Below, piece after piece: positions 1 through 9,200 of a stretch of DNA of 50,038 nt. Location of the stretch: contig JADHYX010000105.1 in the NCBI GenBank assembly GCA_027604685.1, forward strand, positions 1 through 50,038, given 5' to 3'. This stretch comes from Lobulomyces angularis (taxonomy: Eukaryota; Chytridiomycota; Chytridiomycetes; Lobulomycetales; Lobulomycetaceae). A program made the translations under genes and the position numbers. The notes under the pieces are model-generated. The model had not been told where the DNA came from, ran no database searches, and saw nothing but the letters and a program-made list of their open reading frames with translations. Every line of letters starts with the position of its first letter. Within the stretch, counting starts at the first letter, position 1.

Positions 1-36
1 TAATAGAAAAAAAAAAAAAAAAAATTTTATATTTAA

Positions 37-1603
37 TTAAAAAGTTAAATAAGTATTATCCATATCAGTTTCAAATCCAGTTGAGAGTTGAGGAATTTGT
101 TCGTATTTTCCTAAAAAAAATGGATGGATAATATATTAAGCAAAAAGATCATTATTATATTACCATGTAGCAAAGCTCTAGTTTCCTTCAAAACTTGTAA
201 GTAAGTGACAGGAGAACTATGCATATTTAAACATTCTAATAGAGCCCAAGACATCGCTCCTGATGGTTGCCCCCCAATTGTTGCATCAGCAGAGGTTTGG
301 GCATCAGCACAACCTGAAAAGAAAGTTACTGTGGCTTTGGTTGATTTTTTATCAACTTTGGTAGGGGCCTCAGTTTTTGGAGTCGGATTTCCTTTTCTTC
401 TTTCCATTTCAAATTTAAAGTATGACTTAAGTGCGTTCTGAGCATCACCCATTGCCTCTTTACTTTGTCCACTAAAAAAATTTTTTGCGGCATTCGCAGC
501 ATGTTTCAATGCTTCTTTACGATTATCAATCTTTACAATTGTAGGTTCAGCTAAAAAAAAAAATATTAAAAAAATAATAAGCAATCTGTAATTTTACAAA
601 ATGATCCATTTAATTGATATGTAAAAGCCAAATCCAGAGCAGAACCGCTATGGCAGGAATCAAATAGTGCTAAAAAAAATAAATAAAAAAAATTATTAAA
701 AAAATTATTTTAAAAATGAAAAAAAAAGAGAAGTTCATAAATAAATAAAAAAAATTATTAACAAATTTTTTAAAAATTTTTTTAAAAAAAAAGAGAAAGA
801 ACTTTACCAGTAAATCTAACTCCTTCTGGTAAATCTGTAAGTAAAAGTCTGTGAAGTTCGTCATCGTGGAGCTCACCATTTTTTTCAAAATCAAGTGGTA
901 AAATAGTTTCATCCATGCCATCATGTTCATCTCCATTAAGATCTGGCACACTTCCACCATGTCCAGAAAAATGTAAAAAGAAGCTATAATAAAGAAAAAT
1001 TAAAAAAAAAAAAAAAATTATATTTTTTCTCACCTATCTCCTCTTTTTGCTCCTGCAATTAACCAAGCTGAATAAAAGATTAGTAAAAAATTTTAAAACA
1101 AAAAAATAAAGTTAAGTATAGTTTTCATTATTATTTATCAAACTGTACCAAATCCTGCAATAATATTCTTTTTAGTAGGTAATTTGGAAGGATCACTTTG
1201 ATCATCTGTCAAGACTAAAAACTCTGTAAAATGAGGTTGCTTTTTACGCAAATAGTTTTGAACGTTCTTTACGTCATTGATGCACCCACTCAAGGCTGCT
1301 TTTGTACCAGTGTAATTGATACCTATTAACAATGCCCTGTGAACAGATCCTAATTAATGAGAAGTTTAGTTACATCATATATAAACTAAAGATTGAAAAT
1401 GTAGTTTTTTTAAAACAAAATTTTTTACCTGCAACTGAACCAGGAGGAGGAGCATGATTGGCATTATTGACAACAGGAGTACTGGAAGTGGTAAGGTTAG
1501 ACTGGCTTTGTTGAGGAGAAGAATCTTTGGATCCTCCAACCTTCAAATTTTTCAATTCGTCACTCAACTTGTCACTGATTGCACTTCTTAAACTGTTAAA
1601 CAT
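37..1603 (-). CDS. MCA1: Type I metacaspase (caspase-like cysteine protease)
   Basis: This is an Arg/Lys-specific cysteine protease of peptidase family C14B, which acts in fungal stress responses, protein-aggregate clearance and cell death. I assemble seven exons, about 375 residues. The short N-terminal prodomain is Ser/Gln/Asn-rich. Core motifs follow in order: HRALLIGINYTG (strand 1), WLIAGAKRGD, FLHFSGHGG with the catalytic His, FDSCHSGSALDL with the catalytic Cys, then FFSGCADAQTSADA and a C-terminal block ending near QIPQLSTGFETD. The catalytic-Cys exon (about 597-671) is short and was found only by splicing. The start is the ATG at 1603. The first intron, 1350-1428, joins in frame to give GSVHRALLIG. 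The prodomain lacks an obvious zinc finger. Family assignment is certain; the exact ends of the small exons are inferred. Confidence 0.93.
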
Positions 1604-1841
1604 CTTTTTAAAGTTTGAAAAAAAAAAAATAATAATTTAATAGAGAAGATGCTATAAAAGTAGAACCTTTTATTTTATGATAAAATTTTTATAGAAAAAA
1701 AAAGAAACGCCCCAAAGTTAGTTTTTAACCTTTCTTAAACGGCATGTATTAGACAAAAAGAAATATTGTTGAAAAAAAAAAAAAGTAACTTGAAGAATGC
1801 AAATAGATCAATGTATTTTATTTTTAAGAAGATAGTTTAGT

Positions 1842-3089
1842 CTATTGTTCTAAGTTAATCAAACATGCGATGGGAAAGAGCCCAACCATACCAGTAGCAT
1901 TGTTTGCACCATATGCCATATCGTTTTCATGAATGTTCATCACCGAAATTATATCTCCTACATTCAGCGTTAGCTCCTTCCTCTGTTTCGCTCGGTAGGC
2001 CACATAGCACTTGTACTCGAGACTAGAGTCTCCAATTCTTAATGAATCGCTAATTAGGCCTGAAATCTGAGTCAGAGATGCTGTAGGTGAGTCAGAAAAG
2101 GTGTTTTCATCCAATCGTGCAGTATAGGATCCGAAAGCATTTTCAATTCCAAAGGACTGCGAGATTTTTTCGGTAGATTTTTCAATCTCATTTGGCATTA
2201 CCACTTCGCTGGAACTGCTACTAGTAAAACTACCAGCTTCGTTAACTTCTTCTTCAATTTCATAGTCACTTTCATATTTTAAGGTAGAAGATGGTAAATA
2301 TTTTGACTCCAATCCACCAGATTTTAGAAAGCTTTCCGGCGGACTTGGGGTTGATGGTATAACAAAGATGCCTGGTAAGTTAGCAGAACTTTCATTGGCA
2401 ATTAAATTATCTTCGCTTTTACTGCTTAAGGAGCTACCATAAGCATCGTAAAGTGACATTAGTTTTCCACTTTTTTCGAAGTCCATTTCCACACTGTGCA
2501 TAAATTTATCATCAACTTCAAATGAATCCAGTTCAGTTCTCAATTTTGAATTTAGTTCCATTGTACTAGGTGGTGAAGCGGGTTGAGGGGTAAAAAAAGT
2601 TTTGTCATAATTTGCAATCATTTCTTGGCTAATTGGTCGTCTTTCGGGTAACCCAACGCTTTCATTTCTTAATGAAGGTTGTATAATACTGGTAACGGTG
2701 TTAGTACTGCCAGTACTGTTTCTTACAGGTTCCTTTTCTATAATATTTCGTTTATTTAAATCAGATTGATAATCATTTTTTCGATTAAAAGAAGATTGTG
2801 TTGAAGAAGAGTGAAATAGAAATGGGTTTTCAAGATTAGTAACTTTTTTTTTGGATTTACTAATTTTTTTTTTAAAGTTGCTGTGTAGTAGGAAAAGTAA
2901 GGTGGTGATGAAGATTAAAGCAGCGATAGAGCCAAAGACAATAAATAATGTAGAGTTGTTGATGTTAGATGAAGGGGTAGGAGTAGGGGTATTGGTTTGC
3001 ACAATAAATGCAGTTATTGAGGTTTCTGCGAGTTGAGTAGAGTTTGTGGTGCTGGGATTGCTTGCGTTGGCAGGAGCAGCATCGGCCAT
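1842..3089 (-). CDS. Single-pass membrane protein with C-terminal SH3 domain (Fus1-like architecture)
   Basis: An intronless 415-residue frame. Residues 1-45 are rich in Ser, Thr, Asn and Pro, as in an O-glycosylated extracellular stub. Residues 46-67 are one hydrophobic span (LFIVFGSIAALIFITTLLFL) followed by a Lys-rich cytosolic stop-transfer stretch. A long low-complexity, Ser-rich cytosolic region follows. The last 60 residues or so are an SH3 fold: CYVAYRAKQRKELTLNVGDI, then VGLFPIACL. This order (short outside part, one membrane span, long tail, terminal SH3) is that of yeast Fus1, which acts at the cell-fusion site. Sho1 differs in having four spans. The SH3 is degenerate: where the family has the ligand-binding Trp pair, this protein reads DMAYGAN. 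I infer a membrane scaffold; the ligand is unknown. Orthology to Fus1 rests on architecture only. Confidence 0.8.
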   Translation of the reverse strand: MADAAPANASNPSTTNSTQLAETSITAFIVQTNTPTPTPSSNINNSTLFIVFGSIAALIFITTLLFLLHSNFKKKISKSKKKVTNLENPFLFHSSSTQSSFNRKNDYQSDLNKRNIIEKEPVRNSTGSTNTVTSIIQPSLRNESVGLPERRPISQEMIANYDKTFFTPQPASPPSTMELNSKLRTELDSFEVDDKFMHSVEMDFEKSGKLMSLYDAYGSSLSSKSEDNLIANESSANLPGIFVIPSTPSPPESFLKSGGLESKYLPSSTLKYESDYEIEEEVNEAGSFTSSSSSEVVMPNEIEKSTEKISQSFGIENAFGSYTARLDENTFSDSPTASLTQISGLISDSLRIGDSSLEYKCYVAYRAKQRKELTLNVGDIISVMNIHENDMAYGANNATGMVGLFPIACLINLEQ

Positions 3090-3178
3090 GAATTTTTAAA
3101 TAAATAAATTTTAAAAAATAAAAAATTAAATAATTTAGAAATATTTAAATAAAAATTGAAATCGCAATCTCTTTTTTT

Positions 3179-3207
3179 AACCCCTTTTTACTCCTAAAAA
3201 AGAGGTT
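3179..3207. repeat. Inverted repeat with ACTCCT loop, copy 1
   Basis: Left arm AACCCCTTTTT and right arm AAAAAAGAGGTT pair around the loop ACTCCT (3190-3195) with one bulge and one mismatch. It lies 90 bases upstream of the SH3 gene start. A second hairpin with the same loop lies at 3499-3534. Confidence 0.5.
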
Positions 3208-3278
3208 GGAAAAACTTAATAAAATAATTACTTTTTTTCACTTAATTAAAAAAATGCAATTTAAGTAGTGGTAGCCTA

Positions 3279-3424
3279 AACTTGAATTGTAAATTACATG
3301 TTAAGGATTGCAAGTTTTTTGAAGTATTTCATAGTAGTTCTATAGGTAACAAATCAACTTGCAGCATTATGCTGCTGCGGCATTAATCTACTTCTATGAT
3401 GTTGCAATAGTTATAGTTCAAGTT
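3279..3424 (+). ncRNA. Candidate structured RNA (nested inverted repeats)
   Basis: The ends form a 14-base stem. Bases 3279-3292 (AACTTGAATTGTAA) pair with 3411-3424 (TTATAGTTCAAGTT) with no mismatch if two G-U wobbles are allowed on the + strand. Inside it, ATTGCAA (3307-3313) pairs with TTGCAAT (3402-3408), CATAGTAG (3330-3337) partly pairs with CTACTTCTATG (3388-3398), and GCAGCATTATGCTGC (3361-3375) is a perfect odd palindrome. The stems are nested in order. The wobbles would be A-C mismatches on the other strand, so + is preferred. No known RNA family is recognised. A decayed inverted-repeat element is the alternative. Confidence 0.3.
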
Positions 3425-3498
3425 AAAAATATTAATTTTAGTTTGTATATATTAACATTCAAACGTGACTTTTGAAACAACTCTCTATTTTGGAAAGT

Positions 3499-3534
3499 CA
3501 CAAATTGTTTTTTTCACTCCTCAAAAAAATTGTG
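3499..3534. repeat. Inverted repeat with ACTCCT loop, copy 2
   Basis: The core is seven T, C, ACTCCT (3516-3521), C, seven A, flanked by CACAA and TTGTG. The loop is the same as in the hairpin at 3179-3207, about 320 bases away. A poly-T/poly-A stem alone is weak evidence in DNA this AT-rich; the shared loop is what makes it worth listing. Confidence 0.45.
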
Positions 3535-3766
3535 TAGCGCTTTTTATTGTTAAAAAAAGCAAAAGCTTTTACATCAAAATACTTATTCTATAATTATTGA
3601 AAAAAAAATGTATTGACATATTACTGATACAATAGCTATCCTGTAATTAATTTTTCAATTGTTTCAAGTAGTTCAGTTTACAAAAATTCAAAAAATAATC
3701 AAAACTATAAAATATAAAAAAAGCGATATTTAAGCAAAAAAAGAAAGTATGGCCCCTTAAAGCAAT

Positions 3767-5950
3767 CTACAGTTCGTCGTGTTCTACTTCCTCAAAGATA
3801 TTCTCAACAACTTCTTCTATTATTTCTATAGCATCCTCCTCCTCATTTTTAACCTTTTCCAATTTTTTTCTCATATGTGGACATTTTAAAATGTCATTAC
3901 CTGCTTTGGGATGGTCACCTAATGGAATCTCATTCTCTACAAATACTTTTCGATCACCTTTCTGATATTTTAAATGAGGGCAGGTTGATGAACCCCCTTT
4001 TACATCACTCGCACTGAAAGAACTATCAATGATAACTTTTTCTCGAGTAACATTTAATTTTTTTTTGGAATCCGAACTTTTACTGTAATGTGGACAGTTT
4101 TGAAGTAAAGGGCAATGGTCGTGTTTATCAGTCTTTTTAACCTTTTTATAATATGGACTAAAAAGTTTCCAATAAAAAAAAAAGTTCAAAACTTAACAAA
4201 CCATTTCTCATTTAATGGGCAATTCGTACCATTCCAATCAATTTCAGATTCATTTCCTTCCTTATGAGCCTTGTACAGTGGACCTAAAAAAGTTATAAGA
4301 AATTCATAAAAAAAAAAAATTTTGTTACACTTATTATGAAGAGGGCATTCATGTTGCTTTTCAGTCATTAGGTCTTCAACTGTAGCATCTTCTTTGTGCT
4401 TTTTATAATAAGGACCTAAATATTATTAGTGGTTGAAATTAAATTTCAGCATTACATTTATCACTAAGTAAACAGCCTTCCTTATTATCATATTTATGAC
4501 TTTCTTTATGTTCTTTATACCAAGGACATGCACCATTTAGTGGACAACCTAAAAAAATAAAAAAAAATACAAATTTGACAAATTTTAATTACCAGAGTTT
4601 GAGGCCGGTTCCTTCTTTTGGTGCATTTCTTTCGCAAAATGCGGACAATTTGATATAACTGGACAATGCGTTAAATCGTTCTCCTTTCCTTTTAACTTTT
4701 GGTAATAAGGACTTTATTTGTTTTTTTTAAAATTTAGAAGCAGTTAACAAAAAAATGGTTGTTTTCTACAATACCACTTTTCATTCAACGGGCAATTAGA
4801 ATTAGACCAATCTACGTTAATTTTTTTTCCTTCCTTAACCGATTTGTAGAAAGAACCTTTTAAAAAAAAAAATTTAAATTTAACTTCGTAAAATGTTACA
4901 TTTTTCATGAAGAGGACACTCGTGATGGTCTTCTGTCAGTAGTTCGTCTACAGTGGAGTCACGTTTGTGTTTATCATAGTAAGGACAATTGGATGCAGGA
5001 CAACCCTGAGTAACTGTTTCATGGTGTGAACTTTTATGCGCACTATACCATGGACAACTCCCTTCTAATGGACATCCGCCCAATTTAACCTCTTCAGAGT
5101 GCATTCGTTGGTGGTGGTGCGGAAGTTTTGTCTTTTTTAAGGTTAAATCTTCATCTTCTTTTGATGGTTTTTGAGATTTTAAATGTGGACATTTATTTGG
5201 ATCACCATGAACGTGATGAGAATTATTTCGGGTTTCTTTATAAAGTTGAGGGCATTTGTGTAATACGGGACATTCACTTAAATAAGCTTCTCCTACAAAC
5301 AAAAATATTTAAGGAAGGTGTAAATTTTGAATTAAAAACACAAAAAAAAATATTTTTATCTGCTTATTAACTACCATCTTTTAAATGTGCATAGTAGGGG
5401 CTACAAAAGAAAAATTTGTTATTTCACCATTGCAAAATTAATTGCTTCAAATTACCATGATTTAGAAATAGGACATTTTTCATTTTTCCAATTTACTTGA
5501 ACATCTACACCATTTTTAAGATCATTATAAAAACTACCTACAAAAAAAAAAAAAAAAAAAATTTAAAAATTAAGAAGCAGTATTGAAAAAATTAAATTTC
5601 AAAATGAACAAATAAAATTAAAAAAAAAAATGAATGGACTAAGTAAAATAAAACATATGGGAAAAAAATTTAATGAAGTTAGAAAAAAAGAAATTCTTAC
5701 ATTTCGAAGAAATAGGACATTTGTGGTCTTCATTAACCAAAAGTTCATTTAAAGATTCATCTGATTTATGCTTATTATAATAAGGACAGTTTCCATTTTT
5801 TAAAGGGCAGTGAACACTTTGATGTAGTTCTTCTGTTTTCGCGTGATGCTCACTGTAGTAGGGACAGCTACCCTTTAAAGGACAGGAAGTTAATGTTGCT
5901 AAAGTTAAAGCACTTAAAGATATTAGATTGATAATTGAATAGATAATCAT
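3767..5950 (-). CDS. ER-lumenal Cys-Pro repeat protein with signal peptide and HDEL tail; family not recognised
   Basis: Ten exons, about 550 residues. It begins with a signal peptide (MIIYSIINLISLSALTLA) and ends EEVEHDEL-stop, an ER-retrieval signal, so it should live in the ER lumen. Between them lie 15 paired-cysteine units of the form CPLxxxCPYYxxHK. These form three tandem modules of five units each, starting near SCPLKGSCPYY, GCPLEGSCPWY and GCPLNGACPWY. By hand count there are 33 Cys, about 30 followed by Pro. Unit 2 carries a conserved tail (DELLTEDHHECP) and unit 3 a VDW-type linker. Introns fall inside Cys codons at matching places in all three modules: phase 1 in unit 3 and phase 2 in unit 4. 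So the gene grew by exon-block duplication. The C-terminus is acidic (Glu-rich). I do not recognise the family. Metal or heme binding, redox buffering or chaperoning are guesses. Confidence 0.85.
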
Positions 5951-6295
5951 TAAAAAAAAATTTTCAACAAAATTTTCAAATTTTAATATTTGATTGTTTG
6001 TAAATAAAATTTTTCTGAAAGAAATAAAACTTAAAATATATCTTGGAAGCTCTCACCTAAAGTAGGAAAATAAGTCGATTTTGTTTGAAGGTAATGCTAT
6101 GTTGTATGATATATTTGCCACCTTTTTTTTGATGACGGTAAAAATAAAGATGATTGCAAAATACATTTACATTTCTATTAAAAAAAAAAAAACTATTCTT
6201 TTTCTAAATAACAATCTTTATTGAAAAAAAATTTTGAAAATTATGAAAGATAAATAAATATTTTGGTATTGCATTAAATACAGCTCATTGTATAA
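5951..6295. promoter_or_regulatory. Upstream region of the Cys-Pro repeat gene
   Basis: 345 bases between the start of the Cys-Pro repeat gene (reading left) and the 3' end of the Arf-GEF gene. It is AT-rich with poly-A/T tracts and has no open frame of note. It must hold the promoter of the repeat gene and the 3' end of the Arf-GEF transcript. No specific element is recognised. Confidence 0.4.
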
Positions 6296-9200
6296 TTAAT
6301 TTGATGTGTTGGGACCCTCTTCCACTTCATTGGACTCGTTTATTTGATCTGATGCCGAAAGCTCCACATTTGGAGGTATGTGCCGGACGTTATTTGAACT
6401 ACCAAATAGCTCTTCTTTGATATTGGGTAGCCAAGGTACCAAATGCTTCCAAGTTAAATCCCAAACAAAATTATCTTCATGATCTGGGATTTTAAATTCT
6501 TCTTGAGTACTCATAACAAGTAACATGTTCTTTAAGCTTTCCCGAACTCCTTCACTCTAAACAAAAGTTAAAATAAAGCACTCAAGTAAATACCAAATAC
6601 TCAGAACCTCCAGTATGCATAAATCTATTTATATATTCTAAAATTCTACACCATACTCTTGCAAGCTCTTCCTTGTTTCCCTGAAGCCTACTTAAATAGT
6701 GCAAAAATATTTTACATAATAGCCCACATCCTCTCATTCTGGTTTCGTCCATACCGAAAGGATCTAACCTACATACTTCATCCTTCAGTAATTCATCCAG
6801 TAAAGGGAAAAGCACATTATCAAAGCAATCAACACTGCAATCTAATGTAGTGCGCTCCAGTTCAGGTAGGAGCAGTGCTCTTTGAAGGTAAGTTAAAGCA
6901 TGTTGACGTACTTCTTTGTTAGGGTGGTAACATTGTTGTCCTAGGCCAGATAATATTGGCAGCCAGAATTCAAACCAAGCTTAAAAAAATTCTTGTTGCC
7001 TAATTTTTTTTCACTATTATTTTACCTCGTTCTGACCCAATGCCAGTTTGCCCAATTAATTCTGGTATCTTTCCATGAAGTTTAAATAAGTTATCCAAAG
7101 CCTGTATCGCCCTCTCAATATAACCTTGTAATACAGGGCTAAAAAAAATTATCAATACTTACATATATTGATTATTGCTTACTTTTTGGAAAGAGAACTT
7201 TTTGCTTTTTTCATTATATTTGGATTAGAAAAACTGGAGGAGTCCGCTTCATTTTCAAATCCATTTGGTGATGAACTTCCAAATCTTTCACCCGCAGCTT
7301 GAAAACTTGAGATCAATTCGCTCCCTGCGGCAGAAGCAAAGCTAATTAGTAAGTCAACACATTCACCAAAATTCTCAGAATTCACAAAAACCTCAGATGC
7401 CTGGTTAGATACTAGGAAGCTAGCAATTTCGAAACTATATATTCCAGCTCCAGGATGTGAGCATGTCCTACTTAAAAACTCCAAAATCAAATCCCATCGT
7501 TGTAAAGTACAAAAAACTGTAAAATCTGTCTTAACAACTTGATTAATTCCTGCCATCAATTGGCAATTAATTTCAAAATAATTTTTATCTTCTAAGTTTA
7601 AATGTTTAAATAATTCAACAATTGCAAAAATCTCATTCAACATAACATCCTTAAAGTTTAATTTAAGCGCTATATTTGAAGAATAATATACTAACATTAT
7701 GAATCATCCGCAATATCAGCCTAAAGCATCCTGCTACAACTCTTTCTATTAACAAAACGTGACTTTGGGTCGTCTTTGATAAAATTAAGCATATGTGTTT
7801 CTTAATAGGCCCCCAAATTACGTTAATTCTGTCCCTATTCTGTATAGCAACTTTCATCAAAACTTCATAGAAAAAAATAGCGGAGCTGTTGAAATCTTCA
7901 ATTTTATCATCCGCTTTTTCTGGCAATGAAGAATAAGACACCTTAGATGCAGACTTATTCATATTTTTATTAGGTGTCAAGTATGACGCTGAATGTTTGC
8001 TTGAATTATTCCCTTCTTCTTTGGAGGCGTTAATAAGGGAAACCACCAACAATTTTAAAGATTTTTCTTCTAGCAATCTAAGTTTCACAATTTAAACAGT
8101 TAACATGAATAAATCTGAATAAGGTATACCTGCTGTCAAGGAACAAAGCTTCAACGTGACATGCTTTGATACATTCAAAGGATACTGATTCTGCTTCAAT
8201 TTCATTTGCCGTTGAATCTGGCTCCTCATATTCGCCTTGATAACTGGCAGATGACAGTGAAAGAAACTGAGTCAGTGTGGAAAGTATGCCATTTCCATCC
8301 CTTCTGGAATTTTCTTTAATTTTTTGCAAAGCAGAGTCCGGCAAGGGAATCTTCGGTATTTTTATTGCATTTTTTACAAAACATTCTGCTTCTAGCAAAT
8401 TAGAAGGAAGCAAAGAATGCAAAAACAAATTTCTAATGCATTCAATGACCTGAAAAATGATAGGTTCATTAAGAAACGAGGAAAATATAGATAAACTTAC
8501 ATTTTGCCAACCAGTTTGGACAAAGTTTCCATATTCATTTATCAAACTAAACATCAAAACTGAAGCTACTTGGCCCTTATAATTATTACCGAATTCTACA
8601 ACCCAACTGTCAGTTTTTTTTTTCCTTTCTTGATCTCCAAATACTTCATTATAAAAGATGTCATTACTTTTTTCACTGTGTGTTTGACTTTCCTTTAGTA
8701 GTCCAGAAATCTTTGAAAGTGAGATTATAATGCTGTCTAAAACTTCGATTTGTTGATAATGCGCTGCAATAACTGCGCAGTGATGAAATCCAACTATTGC
8801 TTTTTGCAGAGTTAAACTATCCTCAGCATTATCAAATGCTAGTATTGGTTAATAAATATCATTAAAATAAAAAATACAATAAGAAATTGCTGCTAAAACT
8901 GGCCACCAAACAGTCATAAATATATCTTTGCTCAAAATATTCGACTTGGTTTCAATCATTCTACCAACAGTGCTAGACTTTTTCAAAAGTTCTCTCCATG
9001 CATAATTGAAACCTAAGTCCCCTTCATGCTCCTCAGGCATTATAATTTCATTTTCCTTAATTTCTTGATATATAGTTTTCTAAAATAAATTAACACATTA
9101 AAAAAGATAGCACACGTAGATTACCATGTATTCTGGGTCAAAGTTTTCTCCATCGTTAACTCCACCATTATTTTTTCGAAACTCTTCTAAAGTCATCCTT

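Larger units (their letters stand above)
3090..3766. other. Gene-free interval with promoter sequence and inverted repeats
   Basis: A 677-base gap, one of the longest in this compact window, between the SH3 membrane protein and the 3' end of the Cys-Pro repeat gene. I see no convincing open frame on either strand. It must hold the promoter of the SH3 gene, which starts at 3089. It also holds two poly-T/poly-A hairpins with the same loop and a nested inverted-repeat block, listed separately. Confidence 0.6.
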
